A stretch of 64,000 bases of DNA from Pisolithus tinctorius (Eukaryota; Basidiomycota; Agaricomycetes; Boletales; Pisolithaceae): assembly GCA_024663395.1 (NCBI GenBank), contig JANFAH010000050.1:372001-436000 (forward strand). Direction: 5' to 3'. The translations under genes and the position numbers were made by a program. Every line of letters starts with the position of its first letter. Within the stretch, counting starts at the first letter, position 1. The notes under the pieces were generated by a model. That model did no database searches. It was not told the origin of the DNA and saw only the letters and a list, made by a program, of their open reading frames with translations. Below, one piece after another: positions 35,690 to 46,962 of the stretch.

Positions 35690-36415
35690 CCCATGAGTGA
35701 AAACTACATCTCTACAGAAAGCAGGGAGAATAAATGCCCCCATGCTCCCTCTCATCCCAAAACCCCTCGCCCCCAGAAACACTCCCAACTTCCCACACCA
35801 GACCATGAGCCCCACACCACATGCTGCGCTATGACCTCTCACCCTGCCATTGAAGCACCACCCCAGCCCTCTGGGCCTCTGCCTCCAATGCCAAATATAT
35901 CCCCCCCTGTGGCTGCAGTGGTGACTACCCCACAAGTAACCCCACCACAACTAGGTGTGTCACCTAGCACCCAAAGGCATATATGCTACTCACATCACAT
36001 AGCTATGCCACTCCTAGAGATCACCCCATGCCCCCTGAACAGCTTCCCTGTACCCCAGATCTGTGATTCCATCACTGATGGCCTTGACAAAATGCTTCTG
36101 ACTGCCTGGATGAACAAACCAGGCCCCAAAGCCTGGGTAAGGCCCTGGAGGGTAAAATTCAAACATGACACAGAGGCCACTTAGTCAAAACTAAGAACAT
36201 GGGTTCAACAGGTAGTTGGGATGGACACATCCACAAACCTCATCATCAGCACCCCCTGGCAGGACAGCACCTTCACCATGGAGTGCAACCCTCCACCTTG
36301 GCACTTCCTCATCTCAGGCCTATCCCAGGAGGCCACATCCTTTCTAGTCAACCTCCAAGTCATCTCTACCCTTGTGTTTTGCACTAAAATGCTGATGATG
36401 ACAACCTTCTTCTAG
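35690..36415 (+). pseudogene. LINE ORF1 fragment
   Basis: A Pro/Ser-rich part is followed by LDKMLLTAWMNKPGPKAWVR, PWRVKFKHDTEAT, a TAG at 36181, then in another frame TSTNLIISTPWQDSTFTME and PPPWHFLISGLSQEATSFLV. The second part resembles the nucleic-acid-binding ORF1 that I recall from Tad1-like LINEs of Agaricomycetes. It lies downstream of RT and endonuclease fragments, so the three pieces are not one element. Confidence 0.55.
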
Positions 36416-36426
36416 AGGGAAATATG

Positions 36427-37073
36427 TTAACTGCCATCCAATGAGTGTGTTGCATTCACAGGCCTATGCACAATCAATCTGATGGCCTGCCATCTGACCA
36501 GTGCTCGAGTTGGCTGGCCCTTTCTCATGTCACAGCCACTGAGTGCATCCCAATACTTGTCCTCATCCCCCTTGCCAACCATGTCCTCCACCTCTGCAGT
36601 CCCCTTCATCCCAGCTGCACATATTGATAACACTGTGCCCAGTGTCTCCCAAAGGTATGGTGCACTTTGCTTCATCTTCCATGCTAACACATCCATATTG
36701 AACTCCTCTAGCTGCTTGACTTTTGCATGTGCAGCATCAAGTGGAGCCCACACTGCTCTGCCACCATTTTTTCCACCTCCATCACATACATCTCCATTGC
36801 AATTTTATTTACTACATCTTATACTTTTCTTTTTCCAGTTTCTGAATATTTCATGACCATTTCTATAATATCATTGAACCCAGATGTGAAACTGAGCACT
36901 ACTGGATCATTCTCATTCTCCTTGCCAGACAGTAAACCAAGGATGAGTTCCAGGAATGATATTTGAAGCAGCTGCATTGTATGTAGGAGGGAGTTGACTT
37001 TTTGGGAGTTATTCATTTTGACTTTGCAAAACCTAGAATACCAAAATAAAATTAATAAAACACCCCTATTCAT
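36427..37073 (-). pseudogene. Uncharacterised gene fragment, possibly DUF6589-like
   Basis: Two exon-like frames on the - strand read SFTSGFNDIIEMVMKYSETG (about 36910-36850) and, from 36753, LEEFNMDVLAWKMKQSAPYL, WETLGTVLSICAAG and KYWDALSG. The pattern (aromatic-rich, APxLWE, later YW) resembles the N-terminal part of DUF6589 proteins as I remember them. This is a weak assignment; the remainder of such a gene is absent. Confidence 0.3.
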
Positions 37074-37079
37074 GTGACT

Positions 37080-38080
37080 GTTTTTTCACCAAAGCTGACA
37101 ATGCCACAGGGTGGTGAATGAACCTTAGAACTATGTTGTGCCAGCTGCTGCTGGAGGGTTCGAGGGATAAAGCTAGGCTGAGTTTGAAATACTTTCACAT
37201 GGTAACAAATACATGCAAACACCTTATACTAGGATGCCATCCCTCATACCCTCCAGCAAGGATGGGAAGGAGCCTGGTTGTTGGCTTGCTCTTTATAGTA
37301 ATTTTCTCTACATCCTCCTCCCTGTGTGCAGTTCCCATGGCCATGGGATGTTGAGGACAGCTAAGGGTCTGTGTTGACAAACCAACTCCACCCAGACTTC
37401 TGGGAATTAGAATTTAAAACTCACATGCACTGAGAACACATGCCCATGATGGAAATTCCCATATGCAGACATCCTCCCCCTCCTCCTCCTCACTGGCATG
37501 GGCAAAAAACATGTTCAACTGGTGATCATGCACTTTGCAGGTTTCTGTCAACCTCTTCCATTGCAAGCCATCATACACCCCTCAAGATTTAAAGGGTGAT
37601 GGAAACTGTTACCTGGCCCCCACTATTAGTTTGCCATGGATCTTGCTATCCAATCCATATTGTAACTCACTCCTTTTGCTAATAAACATGCAATCGATGA
37701 CTATGCTCACATCCTAGCTCAGTTGGTCGAGTACTGGGAATGGGATATTGATGCAGTATGTCATTCCTTCTTCCTGTATCTATGATCTTGTCTCATCTGT
37801 GTACAGTATTGAAGCTACCTGAAGTATGCTGGCATCACTACATGCATTGTGTTTACCCTGACACCATCCATACAGCCCAAATGTTTGTAGCAACACCCTT
37901 GGCAGCAGTTTTTGGCCATTCCCACAGTCTTTAGATGTAGTTTATGTGTATGTGAGAATAGGTCATATAGATGCCATCCTCAGGGCAAGGCTCATGCCAA
38001 TTCCAAAAATAGTTGCATCATCTATGGGCCTCCAATGCCATAATGAATTCCCTAGATACTGTATGTAAGGCAACATCTGC
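37080..38080. other. No gene seen
   Basis: Several short open frames exist on both strands but none shows a known motif, an intron pair or a match elsewhere in the window. Confidence 0.3.
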
Positions 38081-38082
38081 TA

Positions 38083-38262
38083 ACCTTTGTGAGTCACTTG
38101 TAAGAGCCACTGGTGGTGGTCCACCATAGTAGACTGACATTTCTGAGAGGCTATGCTGAGGGTCTTGCCTCCACAAACCTTCACAAGTAGCTCTTAAGAG
38201 CCACTGGCAGTGGTCCACTGGAGTAGACTGACATTGCCGAGAGGCTGCACTGAGGGTCTTGC
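38083..38262. repeat. Two-copy tandem repeat, about 95 bp
   Basis: Two adjacent copies share AAGAGCCACTGG, AGTAGACTGACATT and CTGAGGGTCTTGC with the same spacing. The first has GGTGGTCCACC where the second has CAGTGGTCCACTGG. Confidence 0.6.
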
Positions 38263-38562
38263 TGGAGTTTTTTTTGTGTTCAAACCATATGTTTTTTTGT
38301 TCTTTGTGGCAGTCATCCCATACAATATGTTTTTTCAGTTAGTTTTGACCTTGGTCACATGAGAATGATTCACAGGGCATAAACTAATTGTATTTGAGGT
38401 ATACAGAACATGATGTGTATCAACGACCAATACATACCGTGCACAAGATCTCAGAAGCATATGGTAAAAAAATTTTAAATTTTTCTCTCAAGAACAATAA
38501 GGAAGATGTATGCAAATGGCAACATATAAGCTCGGAACACACCCAGAGGCAAGAACAGCAGA

Positions 38563-39186
38563 CTACTTGGCAGCAGACTCAGACTTTGTGGTGTCACCAG
38601 GACATGGTGGAAGAGGAGTAGCACCAACAGCAACTTCTGGGACAGTGCCAGTCTGGCCAACAGGAGTGGGGTTATGGCAGAAGTGAGAATCCTCATACCC
38701 TCCCCCACTGAAGTAGTAATCTGGCATGCAAGCAAGAATGATGTGCTGGATGTTGTAGTTGGGATGTCCTGCATTACTAGTCTGTTGCTGCAGCATGGCC
38801 GATGGCACACCCTCCATGTACAATCTGTAAGATGGATGGCCAGGTGGTGGATATGGGGGAGGATAAGGAACTGCTGGATAGTTGTACCATCCTCCATGCA
38901 TGACAGTGTTGTAATCATAAGGTACCCCCAGCATCTGCCACAGTGGGATACCTGGCCCAGGGAGCTGCTCAGTGAAAGTATGTTGCTGTGATAGATGATT
39001 GAACTGCATAGCATGGAGAGGGTGAGGTACATTGTAAGGGATATGTGGGCCACCAGGGCCCAAGGTCAAACTTGAATGTGTGCCATGAATGGAATGTGGT
39101 CTGGTTTGCTGAGCATTGTCAACCTCAGTTTCCATCATAGGTAGACATCCTTCCTCAGCTGCACAGAGCCTAGCAGATGTGGTCAC
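38563..39186 (-). CDS. Pro/Tyr-rich open frame, unknown
   Basis: The 207-codon frame is uninterrupted and has a marked composition: MHGGWYNYPAVPYPPPYPPP, GHPNYNIQHI, and a Gly/Pro-rich end. It has no recognised domain. It begins right at the terminus of composite repeat B, with no obvious promoter or intron, so it may be a 5'-truncated exon of a longer gene. The starting ATG is not secure. Confidence 0.35.
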   Translation of the reverse strand: MTTSARLCAAEEGCLPMMETEVDNAQQTRPHSIHGTHSSLTLGPGGPHIPYNVPHPLHAMQFNHLSQQHTFTEQLPGPGIPLWQMLGVPYDYNTVMHGGWYNYPAVPYPPPYPPPGHPSYRLYMEGVPSAMLQQQTSNAGHPNYNIQHIILACMPDYYFSGGGYEDSHFCHNPTPVGQTGTVPEVAVGATPLPPCPGDTTKSESAAK

Positions 39187-40111
39187 TTCAGGTAACCAAT
39201 TTTCATAAGCATTTAGGCTGAAGTTTTTCTACAAATCATCCAAGCTAAAAGCCACTCAGACCAGGTCATCCCAGGGACATCTGGCCATGTCCCAGGGCTA
39301 TTTGCAGTGTGCAGGACCTGGGATGTCCCATAATCCCAGTGCTTTGGTAATATATTTTGGGCTGTCCCATGGCTGCCTTAGGTGTCAGGGGTCCTCAGCT
39401 GCAAAAGTTCAGCTCATATTCACACTGAAATCCCACTTCTGACCAAGAAACCATAATTGTCACAATCATCCAGGATGATGAGAATACCTGGCAAAGTAGG
39501 GGGCTATTTATGTGGCAACCACCAACTTTCCAAAACCATTTGGTACACTTATTATGCACAGATTTGAAGTGGGAAGTCAGTGTGACTGTGAGGTGTCATC
39601 TCCAGAATTATACAATACTTATGGAAGTGAGCCTTGCATCACTGTGATAAATTTTAATGGATTCATCACTGTCCCATGAGCAAGTTCCATTGCTTATAGA
39701 AGGAGTACACATTAATAAGATCATACTAAATGCATTCAATGAGGATGAGTGGAAGACCTTCCCAGCCAAGGAATAGATTGTAGCACAATACATGACACTA
39801 TTGAGGGGCACAAGCATGTGAGAACCCCACTGTCCAAAGGGGTTATGTAATCTGATTGCTGTGGGAAACAATGTCCCATTATTACCCTGGGCTGTAAGGC
39901 CCTCCAGTGGACCACCATGTGCTTCAAATACCAATCCAACCAGGATGGGCAAAAAACTGAACTTGTTGATTCTCAAAGGAAAGGTGGACTTGTGTTGCTA
40001 AAGACCACTGAAGTCTGTTGGAGATGGTGCATTCTGTGTATTACTCTTCATGGATAATTATTCCCAAAGTGCTGATCTAACCCCCAAGCAACTGACATTA
40101 GTACACAAACC

Positions 40112-40170
40112 ATATAGCTCAGTAATTTGACCACAAGGTCAACACCTAGGAGACTGCTGGTTCAATCCCA
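40112..40170 (+). repeat. tRNA-Val-like SINE segment 4
   Basis: TAGCTCAGTAA resembles an A box, AAGGTCAACACCTAGG the anticodon arm of tRNA-Val(AAC), and GGTTCAATCCC is a good B box. The body AGTCACATGTTCATC follows and then the minisatellite. Confidence 0.6.
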
Positions 40171-40224
40171 CCTTTAGTCACATGTTCATCAAGGTCATCT
40201 ATGTAGAACAACCAAGAGGCAATG

Positions 40225-41242
40225 ATGGGACATCCCACCCCCCATTTTTGGAGGCTAGTGGGAGGTCCCATGAGAGCTTTGGAGGCTACTGTGGGATATC
40301 CCACCCCCCTCTCTGGAGGCCAGTGGGATGTCCCATGATAACTTCAGAGGCTACTGTGGGACATCCCAGCCCCCTTTCCATAGACAGTGGGATGTCCCAT
40401 GATAGCTTCAGAGGCTACTGTGGGACATCCCACCCCCCACTCTGGAGACCAGTGGGATGTCCCATGATAGCTTCAGAAGCTACTGTGGGACATCCCAGCC
40501 CCATTTCCATAGGACAATGGGACATCCCATGATAGCTTCAGAGGCTACTGTGGGACATCCCACCCCCCTCTCTGGAGGCCAGTGGGATGACCCATGATAG
40601 CTTTGGAGGATACTGTGGGACATCCCATTTTCCTCTCTGGAGGCCAGTGGGATGCCCCATGATAGCTTCAGAGGCTACTGTGGGACATCCCACCCTCCCC
40701 TCTGGAGGCCAGTAGGATGTCCCATGCTAGCTTTGGAGGTTACTATGGGACATCCAAACCCCCTTTGCATAGACAGTGGGATGTCCCATGATAGCTTCAG
40801 AGGCTACTGTGGGATATCCCACCCTCCTCTCTGCAGGCCAGTGGGATGTCCCATGATAGCTTTGGAGGACACTGTGGGACATCCCACCCCCCCTTCCATA
40901 GGCCAATGGGATGTCCCATGGTAGCTTTGGAAGCTACTGTGGGACATCCCACCCTCCCCTCTGGAGGCCAGTGGGATGTCCCATGCTAGCTTTGGAGGCT
41001 ACTATGGGACATCCCAACCCCCTTTGCATAGACAGTGGGATGTCCCATGATAGCTTTGGAGGCTACTGTGGGACATCCCACCCTCCTCTCTGGAGGCCAG
41101 TTGGATGCCCCATGATAGCTTTGGAGGCTTCCATGGGATGTCCCATGATAGCTTCAGAGGCTACTGTGGGACATCCCACCCTCCCCCTGAAGGCCAGTTG
41201 GAGATTCCACCCCTTTCCATAGAGGCCAGTAGGATGTCCATG
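40225..41242. repeat. GGGACATCCC minisatellite block 4, about 15 units
   Basis: Unit length is about 63-70 bp, with the paired TGGGATGTCCCA / TGGGACATCCCA arms. Unit variants alternate (Ser codon-like GCTTCAGAGG and Gly-like GCTTTGGAGG), and larger two-unit patterns repeat, which suggests unequal exchange. Long open frames across it are products of the unit length and lack stops by chance. Confidence 0.9.
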
Positions 41243-41970
41243 TGTCATAACCATGCATTCATTCTAGGTCCCTACTCACTCTGCACCATCTTCTGCCAGT
41301 CGTTTGCTCACTCCGCACCAACTCCACCCAACTTCTGTCAGTTATGAGCCACCTCCACTCTGACTGCTGTCGGACTTGTGCTGCTCTCCTACTGGACCGA
41401 GCAGACCATTCTCTGAGGGGTCATGTGACTACCTTTGGACCTTTCCCTGACAGCACACAGTCAGGTACTCCGCAGCATGCACACCGCATGGTCCAGCACC
41501 TGGACTGTTTCCTTTTCTGGATGTTCTATGTTACCCATTCATATGTCCTCCACCTACCCTTCATTCATTGCCTAGGAAGTTTTTACTTGAAAATTTCTGG
41601 GTCTCCATATGTCAGTTCTGATTCTGGTTACTGTACCTCTGTAGTGGTATAAAAGCATGTATCATACTCTGCCATTCCTCAGTACGAATATCAACTTAGT
41701 TCCTACTCCCTCTGATTCTGTCTTCTGCCTGTCGGAGTTATCTCTGACTCTCCATCTGTACTCTCTGTCTGAAATACAAGGGCTGAGATCATGCAAGGGG
41801 GTAGCGCACAAGCTAAACCTGATGCCCTCACTCCGCTCCACCTTTGTCTTGGTGGCCTTCATTCCTGACAACACTCCACTGTTCTGTTCCTTTGTGTCAG
41901 ACTTGCTTCCAAACCCTTCTCTAGACCTTGTTAAGCATCGGAGTTGGTTGGAGTAGGCCCAGACTTGACA
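41243..41970 (+). mobile_element. Solo gypsy LTR (copy D)
   Basis: The 728-bp segment starts TGTCATAACC, ends GACTTGACA, and is flanked by CCATG on both sides (41238-41242, 41971-41975). A TATA box, GGTATAAAAG, is at about 41646. The sequence CATGCAAGGGGGTAGCGC near 41790 is the counterpart of CACGCAAGGGAATAGCGC in the gypsy-2 LTR, so the families are related. Confidence 0.88.
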
Positions 41971-41975
41971 CCATG

Positions 41976-43114
41976 TACTATATGTCAGAACACCAAAATG
42001 CTCTCAAATCAATTTTGTGGCAACTTCAAGACAAACAGATCCACCATGCATGTCTGTATTGACTTATTGCACAGGTAACATTATCTACTTTTTATACTAA
42101 CTCACAGAGCACAGTGAAGGGCCAATGTAGCAGATTAAATGGGAGCAAATTGTGCAACTGCAAATGATAACACCATGGTGGACCTGATAAAAGATAGACC
42201 TGTTTTAGTAGCAATGCAGGTAGATTAATTCTCAACACAAAAATAGGCTCTTAGAAAAAGCATTGAACAACAATGTTTATGGGGCAAAGTCAATGAGAGA
42301 ACCCAGACAAGACCAAAATAAATTCAGAAGTCACCCTCTGCAACTCTACAGTGCTTGCATGTAACATAGAACTGTAGTATCCTGATGATGATAACAACAC
42401 CTGATTAGTAAGCAAAAGATGTTGCCCCCCAAGTCCCTTTAGTCTGAGGTACTGCTAACCTTGCCTCAACACCACTTTCAATCCTTGCTTTCCAACCTTG
42501 CCACCCCCCTCACCATGTGGAAAAACCCTATCTGTCAAACTTGAAAGACATTGAATTATTTCAAGATAATCATGTCAATTCCATTTGAATTCCACTCAGT
42601 TCCCTCAACTCACCAAGGAAAAACAATTGACCACAGTATCAAAATATAGATAAGGTACACAGGCAAACAGGCAACAGAACTCACCAGAGCCCCTGGCCAT
42701 TGGACACAGTTGACACTAGGAGAGTTGTCAGTCAGTGATCACCACATCAACACTTGCTTAATGTCACCATATCCCCTCCTCATTGCTGGAGGCTCCTTTA
42801 TCTGTAGGTGTGACCTCCAAGCTTCACCTCAAATGTTCTCTGACCCAACTCTCTGCACCTCAAACTCTTCAAACAAGAGTACAGTATTTTGAGTATATGC
42901 ATCTTCCCTGTAGAATGTCAATCAGTAGAAAATTCATTGGTAGATCAAGTGAGCAGTGCTATGGCAGTGTGGCCACAGGGGGTAACAAAATCACAGTCAA
43001 GTAGACACAAATGCTCTTGCATTCAAAATGACAGAGAACTGAGATTTGATTCACTCACTGCTCACCCTATCATGGACAAATAAACATATACTGCAAAAGA
43101 CAATACTGAGGAGA
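41976..43114. other. No gene seen
   Basis: No open frame with recognisable features. This separates the solo LTR from the 3' end of F1 copy Y. Confidence 0.3.
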
Positions 43115-46100
43115 CTAATAATCTAAGTAATCCTCAGGAAATTCATCCTCATACTGTGCAGCACTACCTCTGTCAACCCATTGCTGTGCTGTGGGCTGGG
43201 CTGGGGGGTAGTAGTCAGAGCTATGTGGAGCATCATGGTAAACATGATGGTCAGGGCGAGATGGTATGCGATATGTCTGATGGGATAGAGGGAAATGCCC
43301 CAAACTGCAGCAGGCAGGTGGTGATACCTATAGAGAAGCTAAACAAAATGTGACAATGAAGGATCAAGCCACAAACATTGTAGGGAACATTAGAGGAGCC
43401 AGGATCATTATAATCGGCACAGTCATAATGAGGGTCCTGCAGGACATCCTATTGGTCTCCTTCAAGAAGCAGAATGCCTGGGATACTCACCTCATAACAC
43501 CGAGATGGTGGAAACTGCTGAGAAGGGCCAGGGTCCTGTGGGTGTGAATGGCTTGGGGCAGCATCACGATGCAGATCCTGTGCAGTCCTCCATTAGTCTT
43601 TTAATCAACTGATATGTCTGGACCTCACCCCATAGCACTGAGCTGGAAAGGGGCACTCAGATTGACTGGGCTCTCGAGTGTTCTCATGGCTTGTGCATGC
43701 TGGTGGGTCACAAAGTGCATCCTGTGCATGTTGCCTGTTAGTTTTGACCAAAATGCAGTGGGATAAATCACTACATTGCAGTTGCCAGCAATGGAGCATG
43801 CATCCCTGCCTTTGTCATGCAGGGGCATTTGGTGGTCAGAGTGTGAAGCCTTGGGGAACATTAGTGGACACCAGAGGTTGAGTGGATTGACTCACCTCAT
43901 GAGGAACTGTATCATTATCTGTCACCTCCACACAAGCCTGCTGTGGGGAGAGGGATCTCCCTACACTAAGAGTGTATGTATAGTGTCAATAGGAGGTCTA
44001 CTAAGTGGCTATAGGGTTTCTGGCAAATGTGACACAAATGCGACCCCTCTTGAGCGACTTCGACACCCTCTGCACTCTAGGTCACCCAGTGCTACATCCC
44101 CCTCTGTCGACTCACTTCCCCCATGGTCACATCACCATCCGACACTCTCCCTAGTCATTGCGATGAAGTCCGACACTTGTGACGGGTGCACAGTTGCCTG
44201 TACTCACTCACTGGCACTCTTTGGGTCCACACTATGGGTTGTGGCCATCATTATGTCGATCTCACCTAATTCCCATCATTTCCTGTCGATCTTTTCACCT
44301 TTGACATTGCTTACTTTGTAGTTACATACTTGGCATGTAGCTACACATATACCTGTCTTTGTCGACAGGAAAATAACAACTTTGAAGCCCCTGAGTTTGA
44401 GACAGAGAGAGGAAGCAGAGTAATGACATCGACACAACCCCTTCACCTTTCCTTGCCTAGCGCTGAGCTGTCGAGTGACTCGAGCAACTCAGTCACATTC
44501 ATTCCCTCCACCCTCCTGCTGCTAGAGTGACTCCTCTTGGGTCGAACTCACCCCTTCAGATTGCCTATCCCTAGGCTGGAGCCCACACCCCCATACTAGG
44601 TAGCAGATTCCTGCTCCCCACACCGCTTGCACAATGGAAATGGGATTCCACTCTGTGCATGAGGTGCCACCATACCTGGATCCTCTTCTTTGCAAGACTT
44701 CTGCCACTCAGGATTGTCAGACACCTTGCACAAAACCATGCCATCAGGAGCCTTGACCAGTGCGATCTCTCCCTTTAATGGGTGTGCATCCCTTATGCTC
44801 ATGACATCTGCAAAAATGGTTAGCGATCAGTCAGACAAAAAGAGTACACAATACCTTCATTCCAGGGTTTGATTTCGACCTCCGGCACACCATCCAGATG
44901 ATCATTTTTCTTGTTGTCATTGTCATCAGATTGTCCATCATACATTGAGCCTAGTTTTCTCTGCAGATAAGGTACCACAAGTTGGTGGAGAGCATCAGCT
45001 TTGAGTTTCTTGTACTCAAAACCAGGGCTCAGTGAAGGCACCCCAAGCGGCCAGTTGATTATGACGAGAGAGTTCCTCCTAACAAACTCAAGAAGCTGCT
45101 GCCAAATGATTTTCTGGGGATCACCAACTTTGGCCCTGCATGTCACTTATGGAAAGACAATTAGAAGAGAATATACAGAATACCAGAAATACCTACTGCA
45201 AAGATCTTTGAGTGCCATTATCAACTTCTCCTTTATCATAGATCCAAATACCTGGCAGTTGTGATCTCTTGGTATCTCCTTCATTCAACAACACAACTCC
45301 AATGCCACAGCTGAACTGGCAGAAGCACTCATCCCTAATAATCCAGCCTCAGTACCATTACCATCCCTGAGACACCTAATTGCAATGAGTCCAAGTAAGA
45401 TACATGTAACATCACTTACTTAAATATTGTGGTGTACTTGTCCATAAGTCCCTGAACATCAATGGCACACTCATTGATGTACTTTTGTATGATATTGGAA
45501 CCACCAAATATGCCAGAGGTCTGGCATCCTGCAGGGTCTTGTCCAACATACATCACAACTCCAGCAATTTCAATATCTTCAAGAGTTGACCATGCTTCAG
45601 CCTGCTCAATGGAAGATCTGCCACCCACCCACCCACTTACAACCACTCACCAATCCAGAGAACTTCATCTTCGCATTGTGGACTCTGACTGCGATGGACT
45701 TGACTGATTTGTTAGTGGGCACTGCTGAGGAGCTCTCACTCCACTCATAAATGGCCTTCAACTTCTCCTTTCTTGCTGTGGTGTCATCTTTGGGGATATC
45801 TTTCATGAGCTGGTTGTACTCTGCTGTAATGATATTGTTGACTGCATTTGGTTGGCTGGGAAGAATGTTATAAAAGAAGTTCTGTGACAAGGGCATGCAT
45901 ACCACCATCAGGTTTTGGTTGGGTGGCCAAATACCATGAGTGGAAGAGATTGGCCTCGTTGAGCTTTGTGTGAGATGGTTTGACACTGAGCCCAGCAGTG
46001 ACAAGGATGTCATGAGGAGACTTGCCATGTTGATGTCCAAGTTCTTCTGCTTTTGCCTTGACTTCGGTCACAAAGTCATGTATCTCATCAAGAGTGGCAT

Positions 46101-46962
46101 GGGACAAGTTCCCAGTCTTTTAAATTTCACATTCTGGGCATGTTCACAATCATCCTGACTCGCTACATCACTGTTGTCAACATCCATAGCCCTACTTTTG
46201 CCCTTGCTCTTAGGTTTGTGTTCCACATGGCGACCAGGACAACATGGGGGAAACTCATCCTTGGTGTTGGAACTGGAGTCTTCAGCTGGTGGTGAAGATG
46301 GAGGAAGCAAAGATTCAGAACCATCATCATCTACTATGAACATGTCAATATCAGAAGAGAATGGATTGCAGTGCAACATGAAACACATCAAATGATAACA
46401 AAGTGTCTAGAAAAAAAGTGAAAATGACACAGGATACTTGGTGACTTTCATGAGGATCCAAAGCGCCTAGCTTTAGACCATTGGGCACTGAACCCACAGT
46501 CATATGTGAGAAGGGGGGCACCAAACCCCCAAGTCAAGGATATAACAATGCAACATCTACAGAACTGTGAGAGAATGAGAAAAATATTCAAAAAAAAAAT
46601 GAACCTTCATTGTCTGGAAGTTGACTAGCCCCATCATCAGGACATTGACTGCCCTCATCAGCCAGAACATTGACCTCAACCTCCTCAGCCTCAGCCTCAG
46701 CCTCACCAGCATCCTCATCCATCACAGAGTGCCCTCAACCTGGTCTTCCTGCAAGATTGGGGCAGTAGAATTTTTGGAGGACACAGAGACACTAGGTGTG
46801 AGTGATCTCCTCCTGTCATGGAGACCAAACATATGTTCTTCCCATCCTTCAGGCAGTTGCACTGCATGCCAGGGCCTGGGCTTGTCTTTTTTGATCTGTG
46901 AAAGCAGGGGGTCAGATGGGATTGACAGTGACAAGATAGCTTACCTCTGGTGGAGGGGCCAT
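43115..46962 (-). CDS. F1 family gene, copy Y (uncharacterised), more complete
   Basis: I do not recognise a domain. On the - strand the start MAPPPE at 46962 is followed by a 49-nt intron (46944-46896) and PRPWHAVQLPEGWEEHMFGL. A one-base frame problem follows near VEGTL, then an acidic, Asp/Glu-rich part, a long intron with a GGGGG-TTTGGTG-CCCCC hairpin, and a basic segment HKPKSKGKSRAMDVD that may be a nuclear signal. Later exons give HDILVTAGLSVKPSHTKLNE, YEWSESSSAVPTNKSVKSIA, VVMYVGQDPAGCQTSGIFGG, HQLVVPYLQRKLGSMYD and a last exon DYYPPAQPTAQQWVDRGSAA ending at 43115. Introns share positions, and in part sequence, with copy X. It may or may not be expressed; the frame problem makes a pseudogene possible. 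Confidence 0.55.
46513..46530. repeat. Loop-conserved hairpin in F1 intron
   Basis: On the - strand GGGGG, loop TTTGGTG, then CCCCC. A weaker sibling (GGG-TTCAGTG-CCC) lies at about 46482-46496. Confidence 0.7.

Larger units (their letters stand above)
39194..41242 (-). repeat. Composite repeat copy B
   Basis: Read on the - strand it starts in the long minisatellite (41242-40225), passes the tRNA-like segment (which points the other way) and a middle part (39990-39430), and ends at 39194 with GGTTACCTGAAGTG. The middle matches copy C, for example CAATCAGATTACATA against CAATCAGATCATATA. An LTR is inserted at 41243. Confidence 0.7.

Noticed and set aside
30165..36415. One intact LINE made of endonuclease, RT and ORF1 pieces
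   Set aside because: The order is wrong (ORF1 lies last) and a solo LTR and unrelated sequence separate the pieces; they are separate remnants.
27989..40170. Functional tRNA genes
   Set aside because: The four tRNA-like segments lack a complete acceptor stem and have decayed box motifs; they fit SINE heads.
40182..41222. Long open frames through the minisatellite encoding repeated His-Pro-rich peptides
   Set aside because: The frames follow the repeat unit, occur on both strands, and exist in every block; there is no start context or domain.
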